Made by a program: the position numbers and the translations under genes. Shown piece by piece: positions 1-6,334 of a stretch of 8,034 bases of DNA; within the stretch, counting starts at the first letter, position 1, and each line of letters starts with the position of its first letter. Source of the stretch: Bacteroidales bacterium. GTDB lineage: Bacteria; Bacteroidota; Bacteroidia; Bacteroidales; UBA932. The stretch spans positions 1 through 8,034 of the forward strand of contig JAEEQI010000110.1 of NCBI GenBank assembly GCA_016285215.1, read 5' to 3'. The notes under the pieces are model-generated. The model saw only the letters and a list, made by a program, of their open reading frames with translations. It had not been told where the DNA came from and did not search any database.

Positions 1-57
1 AACAACCAGGGGGATATTGTTTAAGTTGCTAATACTTCGGTAGTTACGCCCACGGGG

Positions 58-1086
58 CTAGTCTTTAGGTGTTCCCAGCCGGCCCAGCAGAAACTCCGTA
101 AAGGCGGCTTCTTCTTCCGGGCTCAGGAACGTGGCCCGGACCGGAACGTAGAACAGGCGCTGCTTCACCTTGTCATCTATTTTCTTGACGTCCCGCATCC
201 GCTGGGCGTCTTTTTCTGTGGTCATCAGGCAGGCCGTGGGGTTCTCCTTGATGGCCCACGCCAGTTTCTTCATATCTCCGACGGTATACCGGTGGTGGTC
301 ACTGAACTCCATCCGTTTCACGATCTTATAGGAATCGGACAGGTGGCTTCTGAGCGGGCCGTCGTTGGCAATGCCGGTTACCAGCACCAGGCGCTGGGAA
401 TAGATGTAGTGGGCATCGGCCTCCGGGAACACGGGCTCTGCGTTGGTGTAGCTTACCGTGGTGAAGAACAGCGGCTGCTCGGGCTTGAGGGAGAGCTGCT
501 TTCTCCACTGCTCCTTCTCCCACTCGTCCAGGTAGGGCGGGCACTTGGTGAGAATCACGGCATCGGCCTTTTTAAGGCGGGAGGGAAGGTCTCTCAGACG
601 GCCCCAGGGAAGGAGGTGGTCCTTGTTCACCGGACGGTTGTAGTCTACCAGCACAATGTTGACGGTGGCGGCCAGCTTCCGGTATTGGAAGGCGTCGTCC
701 AGGACAACCAAATGGGCATTTTGTCCTTCTACCAGGTTCTTGCAGCCCCGGACGCGGTTTTTGTCCACCGCTACGGTGACCGAGGGGAACTTGTAGGCTA
801 TCTGGACGGGCTCGTCACCGTACAGGTTGGCGGAACCGTCGCGGGGAACCAGCTGAAATCCCTTGCTGCGCCGCTTGTAACCACGGGACAACACGGCCAG
901 GTTGCGGTAGGCCCAGTTGTCACTTTGCAGCAGCTGCCGCAGAATCATTTCCGTGTGGGGGGTCTTTCCGGTGCCGCCAACCGTAATGTTTCCAACGCAA
1001 ACCGTGGGAACTTCGGCCTGGCAGACCTTCTTGATTTTTTTGTCGTAAGCGAAATGGCGCAGGGCCAGGATGAGCCGGTACAGCAT
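58..1086 (-). CDS. lpxK: Tetraacyldisaccharide 4'-kinase LpxK
   Basis: LpxK phosphorylates the 4' position of the tetraacyldisaccharide precursor of lipid A, using ATP at the inner face of the cytoplasmic membrane. The 342-residue protein has a short hydrophobic N-terminus (about 1-14), probably the membrane-associating helix. It then shows a Walker A in GNITVGGTGKTP (32-43, GGTGKT 37-42), LSRGYKR (66-72), GDEP (90-93), LDDAFQYR (129-136), LLPWGRLRD (158-166), TGIAN (237-241), FSDHH (261-265) and TTEKDAQR (289-296), all in family order. Length is normal to slightly short. The residue after DDxFQ is Tyr135, where many homologues have His. The ATG shares one base with the pfkA stop (TAATG), suggesting translational coupling. 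I see no terminator with a T-run after the TAG. Family assignment is secure; membrane attachment is inferred. Confidence 0.96.
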   Translation of the reverse strand: MLYRLILALRHFAYDKKIKKVCQAEVPTVCVGNITVGGTGKTPHTEMILRQLLQSDNWAYRNLAVLSRGYKRRSKGFQLVPRDGSANLYGDEPVQIAYKFPSVTVAVDKNRVRGCKNLVEGQNAHLVVLDDAFQYRKLAATVNIVLVDYNRPVNKDHLLPWGRLRDLPSRLKKADAVILTKCPPYLDEWEKEQWRKQLSLKPEQPLFFTTVSYTNAEPVFPEADAHYIYSQRLVLVTGIANDGPLRSHLSDSYKIVKRMEFSDHHRYTVGDMKKLAWAIKENPTACLMTTEKDAQRMRDVKKIDDKVKQRLFYVPVRATFLSPEEEAAFTEFLLGRLGTPKD

Positions 1087-2075
1087 TACATCGAGAGCAC
1101 GTTGAGGACGGAGATAAGCTCCTGGTTAATGGGTTTGTCGGTCTTGATGGCACGGGAGATGGGTACGTACACAATCTCGTCGTTCTTGATACCGATCATA
1201 ATATTGCGCTGGCCTTCCTGCAGGGCCTCGATGGCTGCATAACCCAGGCGGGAAGCCAGGATGCGGTCGTAGGCGCTGGGGGTGCCGCCGCGCTGCAGGT
1301 GACCCAGGATGGTCACATGGGAATCCAGTTCCGGATATTCTTTCTTGACACGCTCGGCGTAGTACATGGCGCCGCCGTGGCCGTCTTTCTGGGACTCGCT
1401 CACCAGCACAATAGCGCTGTTCTTGCTCTTGCGCTTACCGCGCTCTATGAACTCGGCCAGCTGGTCCACGTCCGTCTTGCCTTCGGGGATGATGGCGGCC
1501 TCTGCACCGGAAGCGATGGCGCTGTTCTGGGCCAGGAAGCCGGCGTCACGGCCCATCACCTCCACAAAGAAGATGCGGTCGTGGCTGTTGGCGGTGTCAC
1601 GGATCTTGTCCACGCATTCCACGATGGTGTTGAGGGCGCTGTCGTAGCCAATGGTGGAGTCCGTTCCGTAGAGGTCGTTGTCAATGGTTCCGGGCAGGCC
1701 GATAATGGGAATGTCATACTCCCGGGCAAAAAGCTGGGCGCCGGTAAGGGAACCGTTGCCGCCAATCACGATGAGGGCATCGATTTTGGCCGAGACCATA
1801 TTCTCGTAGGCCTTCTTTCGGCCTTCTTCTGTCATAAACGCCTGGCAACGGGCGGTCTTGAGGATGGTACCACCGCGCTGGATGGTGTTGGACACGCTGG
1901 AGGAAGTGAACTTAACGAACTCTTTATCAATAAGTCCCTGGTAGCCTCTCATCACACCAACCACATTGAGGTCATAGAAACGGGCTGCACGGGTAACGGC
2001 ACGGATGGCTGCATTCATTCCGGGAGCGTCTCCTCCGGAAGTAAGAATACCTATTGTCTTTATCTGTCTCTCCAT
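1086..2075 (-). CDS. pfkA: ATP-dependent 6-phosphofructokinase PfkA
   Basis: PfkA converts fructose 6-phosphate to fructose 1,6-bisphosphate, the committed step of glycolysis, in the cytoplasm. The 329-residue length fits the bacterial family (about 320). Visible motifs are GGDAPGMN (14-21), [11 protein letters not shown] (66-76), GGNGS (105-109), PGTIDND (128-134, catalytic base D132), VEVMGRDAG (171-179) and GHLQRGG (258-264, substrate-binding H259 and R262). Gly108 and Gly129, at E. coli positions 104 and 124, mark the ATP-dependent rather than the PPi-dependent type. Two positions are unusual: Asn107 replaces the Mg-ATP Asp (E. coli D103), and His253 sits where E. coli has the F6P-binding Arg243 from the neighbouring subunit. 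I checked both codons on the minus strand (AAC, CAT). It is the first gene of a pfkA-lpxK pair with its own promoter box. Function is very likely, but kinetics may differ from E. coli. Confidence 0.96.
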   Translation of the reverse strand: MERQIKTIGILTSGGDAPGMNAAIRAVTRAARFYDLNVVGVMRGYQGLIDKEFVKFTSSSVSNTIQRGGTILKTARCQAFMTEEGRKKAYENMVSAKIDALIVIGGNGSLTGAQLFAREYDIPIIGLPGTIDNDLYGTDSTIGYDSALNTIVECVDKIRDTANSHDRIFFVEVMGRDAGFLAQNSAIASGAEAAIIPEGKTDVDQLAEFIERGKRKSKNSAIVLVSESQKDGHGGAMYYAERVKKEYPELDSHVTILGHLQRGGTPSAYDRILASRLGYAAIEALQEGQRNIMIGIKNDEIVYVPISRAIKTDKPINQELISVLNVLSM

Positions 2076-2094
2076 ATACTAATTAATTATCTTG

Positions 2095-2102
2095 CAAAGA
2101 TA
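2095..2102 (-). promoter_or_regulatory. Bacteroidota -7 box for pfkA
   Basis: TATCTTTG on the minus strand matches TAnnTTTG, the -7 element of Bacteroidota promoters. It lies about 20 bases upstream of the pfkA ATG, implying a short leader of roughly 10-15 bases. No TTTG is seen at the usual -33 distance, because that stretch lies inside a repeat copy (2114-2146). Assignment is by motif and position only. Confidence 0.6.
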
Positions 2103-2113
2103 ATAAAAATAAC

Positions 2114-2146
2114 AGCTCCTTCGTCACTTCGTTCCTCAGGATGACA
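2114..2146 (-). repeat. Dispersed intergenic repeat, copy A
   Basis: Read on the minus strand, this copy begins TGTCATCCTGAG, continues GAACGAAGTGACGAAGG and ends AGCT. I recognise it as a widespread dispersed repeat of bacterial intergenic regions, common in Bacteroidales, whose usual end is GGATCT. It is the inverted partner of copy B (2154-2181). It carries the longer centre with the extra GTGACG-like segment that copy B lacks. It has no coding potential. The family name and role are unknown to me. Confidence 0.7.
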
Positions 2147-2165
2147 AAAGGCTTGTCATTCTGAG
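2135..2165. repeat. Inverted repeat formed by the two repeat copies
   Basis: The inner ends of the two repeat copies form a 12-bp stem: 2135-2146 pairs with 2154-2165, with one G-T pair at 2140/2160. The loop is 7 bases (2147-2153, AAAGGCT). Pairing continues imperfectly outward (2132-2133 with 2167-2168, 2130 with 2170). No T-run follows on either strand directly at the stem, and the element lies upstream of both flanking genes. It is therefore unlikely to be a terminator for them. Confidence 0.75.
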
Positions 2166-2181
2166 CAAAGCGAAGAATCTG
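2154..2181 (+). repeat. Dispersed intergenic repeat, copy B
   Basis: On the plus strand this copy starts TGTCATTCTGAG, continues CAAAGCGAAG and ends AATCTG. It is the shorter variant of the same repeat family as copy A, about six bases shorter in its centre. It lies head to head with copy A, so the shared TGTCAT ends face each other across seven bases. It ends nine bases before the dusB promoter box and covers the place where a -33 element would be expected. Confidence 0.7.
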
Positions 2182-2189
2182 TTTTTTAC

Positions 2190-2197
2190 TATCTTTG
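2190..2197 (+). promoter_or_regulatory. Bacteroidota -7 box for dusB
   Basis: TATCTTTG matches TAnnTTTG and is identical to the pfkA box on the opposite strand. Only four bases separate it from the dusB GTG. A transcript starting a few bases downstream would have essentially no 5' leader. No TTTG is found at -33, where repeat copy B lies. Confidence 0.6.
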
Positions 2198-2201
2198 CAG
2201 T

Positions 2202-3233
2202 GTGAAAATTGGAAACATCGATTTAGGGGAGCGTCCGGTTACCCTGGCGCCTATGGAAGACGTCACCGACGCCAGCTTCCGCATCCTTTGCCGGGAAGCG
2301 GGCGCCGCTATGGTTACCACCGAATTCGTGAGCTCGGACGGCCTGGTGCGCGATGTTTCCAAGACCATCGCCAAGATGCACACGCTGGAGGAAGAAGCTC
2401 CGGTGGCCGTGCAAATCTACGGCAGCATCCCGGAAGCTATGGTAGATGCGGCCAAGATGGCCGATAAAGCAGCAGAGCTGGCCGGAGGCCACGGGGCCGA
2501 TATCATAGATATCAACTTTGGCTGCCCGGTGAGCAAAATCGCAGGCCGCGGCGCCGGCAGCGGTATGATGCGGGAGCCCGACAAGCTGGTGGCCATCACC
2601 GAGGGCATCGTAAAAGCCGTGAAAAAGCCCGTCACCGTCAAGACCCGCCTGGGCTGGGACGACAACTCCAAGATTATAGTAGAGCTGGCCGAAAGGCTGC
2701 AGGACGTGGGCATTTCGGCCCTTACCATCCACGGCCGCACGCGCTGCCAGATGTACAAGGGAGAGGCCGACTGGACCCTTATAGGCGAGGTTAAGAACAA
2801 CCCCCGGATGCACATTCCCATCATTGGCAACGGAGATATCAACAGCGCCCAAAAGGCCAAGGAAGCCTTTGATAAATATGGTGTAGACGGCATTATGGTG
2901 GGACGCGCCTCCTTTGGCCATCCCTGGATCTTTACGGAGATCCGGCACCTGCTGGATACCGGCGAGGAGCTGCCGCCTATGTCCGTAAAGGACCGCGTGG
3001 CCCTGGCCAAACGCCACTTCCAGCTGTCCCTGGACCTCAAGGGCCCCGTGACCGGCGTGTACGAGATGCGCCGCCACCTGAGTTGCTACTTCAAAGGACT
3101 CCGGGACTTCAAAGACACCCGCATTAAGCTGGTTACCTCCAAAGACCCGGAAGAAATCTTTGCTACCTTAGATTATGTAGCTGAGCGCTGGGGAGCCGAA
3201 ACCCCCGAAGTAGAAGGGGTGTACGGAATCTAG
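2202..3233 (+). CDS. dusB: tRNA-dihydrouridine synthase (DusB-like)
   Basis: This FMN- and NADPH-dependent enzyme reduces specific uridines in the D-loop of tRNA to dihydrouridine. The 343-residue TIM-barrel protein shows LAPMEDVTDASFR (15-27), a QIYGS FMN-contact strand (71-75), INFGCPV with catalytic Cys108 (104-110), KIAGRGAGSGMM (112-123), TIHGRTR (175-181), GNGD (209-212) and GRASFGHPW (234-242). A C-terminal helical tRNA-binding part follows (about 255-335). GTG at 2202 is chosen because the residues after it (MKIGNI) fit relatives. The next Met (residue 18) lies inside the first conserved strand, and no start codon precedes it before an in-frame TGA at 2142. The gene stands alone between divergent pfkA and the convergent aromatic operon. 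Its TAG overlaps the opposing gene's stop. Dus family is certain; the B subtype is by general resemblance. Confidence 0.95.
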   Translation: MKIGNIDLGERPVTLAPMEDVTDASFRILCREAGAAMVTTEFVSSDGLVRDVSKTIAKMHTLEEEAPVAVQIYGSIPEAMVDAAKMADKAAELAGGHGADIIDINFGCPVSKIAGRGAGSGMMREPDKLVAITEGIVKAVKKPVTVKTRLGWDDNSKIIVELAERLQDVGISALTIHGRTRCQMYKGEADWTLIGEVKNNPRMHIPIIGNGDINSAQKAKEAFDKYGVDGIMVGRASFGHPWIFTEIRHLLDTGEELPPMSVKDRVALAKRHFQLSLDLKGPVTGVYEMRRHLSCYFKGLRDFKDTRIKLVTSKDPEEIFATLDYVAERWGAETPEVEGVYGI

Positions 3234-4318
3234 CCCTTCAACACTTCGTTCTGTACCCGTACAGACTCGTCGTGGATGGCATTCATAATGGCGCTGACGC
3301 ACTCCTCGGAGAGGCCCAGCGCCTTTCCTTTTTCTATCATATCGGACAGCACCTGCTCCCATCGGCCCGCCTGCAGGATGGCCACGTTGTGGTTCTTCTT
3401 GTAGGTACCTATCTGGCTGCTTATCTTCATACGGTCTGCCAGAAGCTTGAGAAGATTCTCGTCCAGGACGTCGATGCGGGCGCGGAGGGCGTCGATGCCT
3501 TCCTTGTAGGCCTCGTTCTCGGAGGTATTGTCGCGGATGACCAGGCTCTCCAGGAGAGTCTGCAGGTCACGGGGGGTGAGCTGCTGCTTGGCATCGGACC
3601 AGGCGCAGGAAGGGTCGCAGTGGCTCTCCACCATAAGGCCGTCCAGGCCCAGGTCCATAGCGCGCTGCGACAGCTCCAGCAGGTACTGGCGGTCACCGGC
3701 CATATGCGAAGGGTCGGCAAAGAAGGCCAGCTGCGGGTAGCGCGTACGGAGCTCAATGGCAATCTTCCAGCCCGGATCGTTGCGGTAAGGGATGGGGGCC
3801 GAAGTGGAGAAACCGCGGTGAATCACGCCCAGCTTGCGGAGGCCGGCGCGGTTGAGGCGCTCCAGGGCGCCAATCCAGAGGTCGAGGTCCGGGTTCACGG
3901 GGTTTTTCACCAGCACGGGGATGTCCGTGCCTTCCAGAGCATCGGCAATCTCCTGCATCAGGAAGGGATTGGCCGAAGTGCGGGCGCCAATCCAGACAAC
4001 ATCCACGCCGTACTTGATACATTCCAGCACGTGCTTTTCGGATGCTACCTCGGTGCAAACCTTCATTCCGTACGTTTCCTTCACCTTCCTCAGCCACTTG
4101 AGGCCGGGGGTACCCACGCCCTCAAAGGAGCCCGGGTGGGTGCGCGGTTTCCAAATACCGGCACGGAATACGTGAATGCCAAAAGCGCTCAGTCCTTTGG
4201 CGGTTTCCATCACTTGTTCCTCGGTCTCTGCGCTGCAGGGACCGGCAATGCACATAGGACGCGGCAGGGTAAAGAATCCCCACTCGGTTCCCGGAATGAT
4301 ATCTAGTTCGTGGGCCAT
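3230..4318 (-). CDS. Bifunctional DAHP synthase / chorismate mutase
   Basis: The N-terminal domain condenses phosphoenolpyruvate and erythrose 4-phosphate to DAHP, the shikimate entry step. The C-terminal domain converts chorismate to prephenate. Residues about 15-262 are a type I-beta (KDO8PS-like) DAHP synthase. It shows AGPCSAE (25-31, metal ligand Cys28), KPRT (57-60, the DAHP rather than KDO8P signature), DPSHMAGDR (202-210, His205), VES (230-232, Glu231) and Asp242 near the end. Residues about 274-362 are an all-helical AroQ chorismate mutase. Aligned to E. coli by eye, Arg279, Arg296, Lys307, Arg319, Ser352 and Gln356 occupy active-site positions. A short linker joins the domains. It is the last gene of the aromatic operon; its ATG shares one base with the tyrA stop (TAATG). 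It is probably the only mutase of the operon, since the neighbouring PheA and TyrA lack one. Prephenate, phenylalanine or tyrosine feedback is likely but not shown. Confidence 0.95.
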   Translation of the reverse strand: MAHELDIIPGTEWGFFTLPRPMCIAGPCSAETEEQVMETAKGLSAFGIHVFRAGIWKPRTHPGSFEGVGTPGLKWLRKVKETYGMKVCTEVASEKHVLECIKYGVDVVWIGARTSANPFLMQEIADALEGTDIPVLVKNPVNPDLDLWIGALERLNRAGLRKLGVIHRGFSTSAPIPYRNDPGWKIAIELRTRYPQLAFFADPSHMAGDRQYLLELSQRAMDLGLDGLMVESHCDPSCAWSDAKQQLTPRDLQTLLESLVIRDNTSENEAYKEGIDALRARIDVLDENLLKLLADRMKISSQIGTYKKNHNVAILQAGRWEQVLSDMIEKGKALGLSEECVSAIMNAIHDESVRVQNEVLKG

Positions 4319-5163
4319 TAGCGAATAATCTTTTTAATGCGGTTAGCTTCCTGAATGAGTTCGCGAATCTTTTCTTCGTCGTAGGTGGCTACGGCGTCTC
4401 GGAACTGCTTCATCTTTTCTATATAGGTGTCCATCACGTGGAGCACGTTGTCGTGGTTCTGGGTGAGGATGGGGACCCACATATCGGCATTGGACTTGGC
4501 CAGGCGCACGGTGGAGGCAAAGCCGCCGGAGGCCAGGTCAAAGATGTGCTTCTCGTCCTTTTCCTTGTCCAGCACGGTAAGAGCCAGGGCAAAGGAGGTG
4601 ACGTGGGAGATGTGGGACACGTAGGCGGTGTGGACGTCGTGCTGCTCTGCGTTCATATAAATGGGACGCATATTGAGCACGCCATATAGTTCCTCAATGG
4701 CCTTCACGGCTTTGGGAGACGACTCCTCGGAGTCTGCGAAGATGCAGGCGCGGCCGTCAAAGAGGCCGGGCTGGGCTGCCCAGGGGCCGCTGTACTCGGT
4801 ACCGGCCATAGGGTGCGTGCTCACAAACTGCTGCCGCTTGGGATGATACTTGACCGCGTGGCAGATCTGGGCCTTGGTGGAGCAGACGTCAATGACCAGC
4901 TGCTCGGGCCCAATCCGGTCCAGAACCTCCGGTACCATCTTCACGGCCGTTCCCACCGGAACGGCTACCACAATGACATCGGCCTTCTGAATGCAGGTCT
5001 CGTAAGGGACTATCTCATCGGCCAGACCTATGGTAAGGGCCGCCTGCGCGCTTACCGGGTCGTTCTCAACGCCCAGCACCTTCTGCGCATAACCGCGGCG
5101 CTTTAAATCCAGGGCCAGGGAGCCGCCAATGAGGCCCAGGCCGATGACACCTAATGTTTTCAT
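4318..5163 (-). CDS. tyrA: Prephenate dehydrogenase TyrA
   Basis: TyrA oxidatively decarboxylates prephenate to 4-hydroxyphenylpyruvate for tyrosine synthesis, in the cytoplasm. The chosen protein is 281 residues. It opens with a Rossmann fold, VIGLGLIGGS (6-15), and the acidic Glu33 at the end of strand 2 suggests NAD preference. STHPMAGTEYSG (115-126) carries His117. SHISHVTSF (183-191) and ASGGFASTVR (211-220) form the C-terminal helical dimerisation and substrate region. No chorismate mutase or ACT domain is attached, so it is monofunctional and has no obvious built-in tyrosine sensor. The ATG at 5163 is preferred because it places the Rossmann strand directly at the N-terminus and overlaps the upstream aminotransferase stop as ATGA. 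An in-frame ATG at 5217 would add 18 residues without family resemblance. Confidence 0.94.
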   Translation of the reverse strand: MKTLGVIGLGLIGGSLALDLKRRGYAQKVLGVENDPVSAQAALTIGLADEIVPYETCIQKADVIVVAVPVGTAVKMVPEVLDRIGPEQLVIDVCSTKAQICHAVKYHPKRQQFVSTHPMAGTEYSGPWAAQPGLFDGRACIFADSEESSPKAVKAIEELYGVLNMRPIYMNAEQHDVHTAYVSHISHVTSFALALTVLDKEKDEKHIFDLASGGFASTVRLAKSNADMWVPILTQNHDNVLHVMDTYIEKMKQFRDAVATYDEEKIRELIQEANRIKKIIR

Positions 5164-6326
5164 AATGCTTTTTGAATTCTTTCCAGGGCTTTCTCCAGGG
5201 TGGGCACGTTGGCGCACAGGGAGATGCGGAGGTGATGGGCTCCGTTGCTGCCGAAAATGAAGCCGGGGGTTAGGAACACGCCGGCATTGTAGAGGATGCG
5301 GTCGCTCCAGTCTTTGGCTTCTCCTTCCGGAACGCGGGCCCAGACATAAAGGCCGCCGGCCTCGGTGTCGTACTTGCAGCCCAGGGTATCCATAATGCGA
5401 CGGGCCACGGCCTGCCGCTTGGCGTATTCTTCGTTAAGGGAATCGTACCAGGAGGCATCGGAGTTGAGGGCCACCACGGCTGCTTCCTGAATGCCGCGGA
5501 ACATACCGGAATCCATCTGGGTCTTCACCTTGAGGAGTTCCTTGATGGTATCGGCGTCACCCAGCATCATACCCACACGCCAGCCGGCCATATTGTGGCT
5601 CTTGGACAGGGAGTTCATCTCCAGGCAGCACTCCTTGGCGCCGGGAACGGAGAAGATGGAAGTGGGCTTGTTGAGCACAAAGCCGTAAGGGTTGTCGTTG
5701 ACCAGCAGGATGCCGTGACGGCGGGCAAAGTCTACCAGCTTCTCATACACGTCCATACGGGCGGGAGCGCCGGTGGGCATATTGGGGTAGTTGACCCACA
5801 TCAGTTTTACACCCTCGAGGTCCATAGCTTCCAGGGCCTCGAAATCCGGATACCAGCCGTTGGCCTCCACCAGGTCGTACGTTACCAGTTCGGCCTCGCA
5901 CATACGGGTAGAGGAAGTATAGGTGGGATAGCCGGGATTGGGAACCAGCACCTTGTCTCCGGGATTGAGGAAGGCCAGGGACAGCAGGAGGATACCCTCC
6001 TTGGAACCCATCAGGGGCTGAATCTCGGTAGCGGGGTCCAGCTGCACGCCATACCACTTGGCGTACCAGTCGGCCATAGCCTGGCGAAGCTCGGGGATAC
6101 CCACATAGCTCTGGTATCCGTGCACGCCGGCTTTGTGGGCGCAGTTGCAGAGGGCCTCAACGGCCTGGGCCGAAGGAGAACCGTCCGGGGAGCCGATGCC
6201 CAGGTTAATGACAGGCTCCAAACCCTTGGCGGCACGTTCCGCGTTGAGTTTGGCAATTTCCTTGTTTTTGATAGAGAAGTAATACTCTTTGACCGACAGG
6301 GTCCGGTTGGCGGGTTTGATAATCAT
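5160..6326 (-). CDS. PLP aminotransferase class I/II, probably aromatic
   Basis: This fold-type I aminotransferase has 388 residues, the usual length. LTYDL-like small-domain segments surround the PLP site: NYPNMPTG (179-186, Asn182), DNPY (211-214, Asp211 and Tyr214), SLSKSHNMAGWRVG (239-252, Schiff-base Lys242 and Arg250), and LRISL (366-370) with substrate-carboxylate Arg367. The sequence suits the aspartate/LL-DAP-aminotransferase-like branch, and sequence alone does not fix the substrate. Its place between pheA and tyrA suggests that it transaminates phenylpyruvate and 4-hydroxyphenylpyruvate, or prephenate, to complete phenylalanine and tyrosine synthesis. That is inference from context. 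The ATG lies 8 bases after the pheA stop, and its own TGA overlaps the tyrA ATG. The N-terminal VKEYYFS segment supports this start. Confidence 0.92.
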   Translation of the reverse strand: MIIKPANRTLSVKEYYFSIKNKEIAKLNAERAAKGLEPVINLGIGSPDGSPSAQAVEALCNCAHKAGVHGYQSYVGIPELRQAMADWYAKWYGVQLDPATEIQPLMGSKEGILLLSLAFLNPGDKVLVPNPGYPTYTSSTRMCEAELVTYDLVEANGWYPDFEALEAMDLEGVKLMWVNYPNMPTGAPARMDVYEKLVDFARRHGILLVNDNPYGFVLNKPTSIFSVPGAKECCLEMNSLSKSHNMAGWRVGMMLGDADTIKELLKVKTQMDSGMFRGIQEAAVVALNSDASWYDSLNEEYAKRQAVARRIMDTLGCKYDTEAGGLYVWARVPEGEAKDWSDRILYNAGVFLTPGFIFGSNGAHHLRISLCANVPTLEKALERIQKAL

Positions 6327-6334
6327 AGCTCGTT

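Noticed and set aside
1..57. Possible gene end or RNA at the left edge
   Set aside because: Every frame on the plus strand stops within 43 bases, and the minus strand has no start with length. The only hairpin candidate (GCCC-ACG-GGGC, 48-58) is short and lacks a T-run. Too little sequence to call.
292..1242. Long plus-strand open frame (316 codons) opposite lpxK and the pfkA end
   Set aside because: It mirrors GC-rich codons of the real minus-strand genes, has no recognisable motif, and overlaps two secure genes.
1299..2144. Plus-strand open frame of 281 codons opposite pfkA
   Set aside because: Antisense shadow. It is Gly/Val/Ala/His rich, as expected from the complement, and runs into the repeat region.
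2223..3077. Minus-strand open frame of 284 codons opposite dusB
   Set aside because: It lies entirely within dusB with shadow composition, no promoter box and no family motif.
3213..3239. Terminator between dusB and the convergent aromatic operon
   Set aside because: GAAGGG/CCCTTC gives only a 6-bp stem with a 15-base loop and no T-run on either strand.
3272..4306. Plus-strand open frame of 344 codons opposite the DAHP synthase/mutase gene
   Set aside because: Its length is striking, but it matches the real gene almost end to end in antisense and is explained by codon bias.
5164..5217. Upstream start for tyrA at 5217
   Set aside because: The extra 18 residues precede the first Rossmann strand and resemble no TyrA N-terminus. 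ATG 5163 overlaps the previous stop as ATGA.
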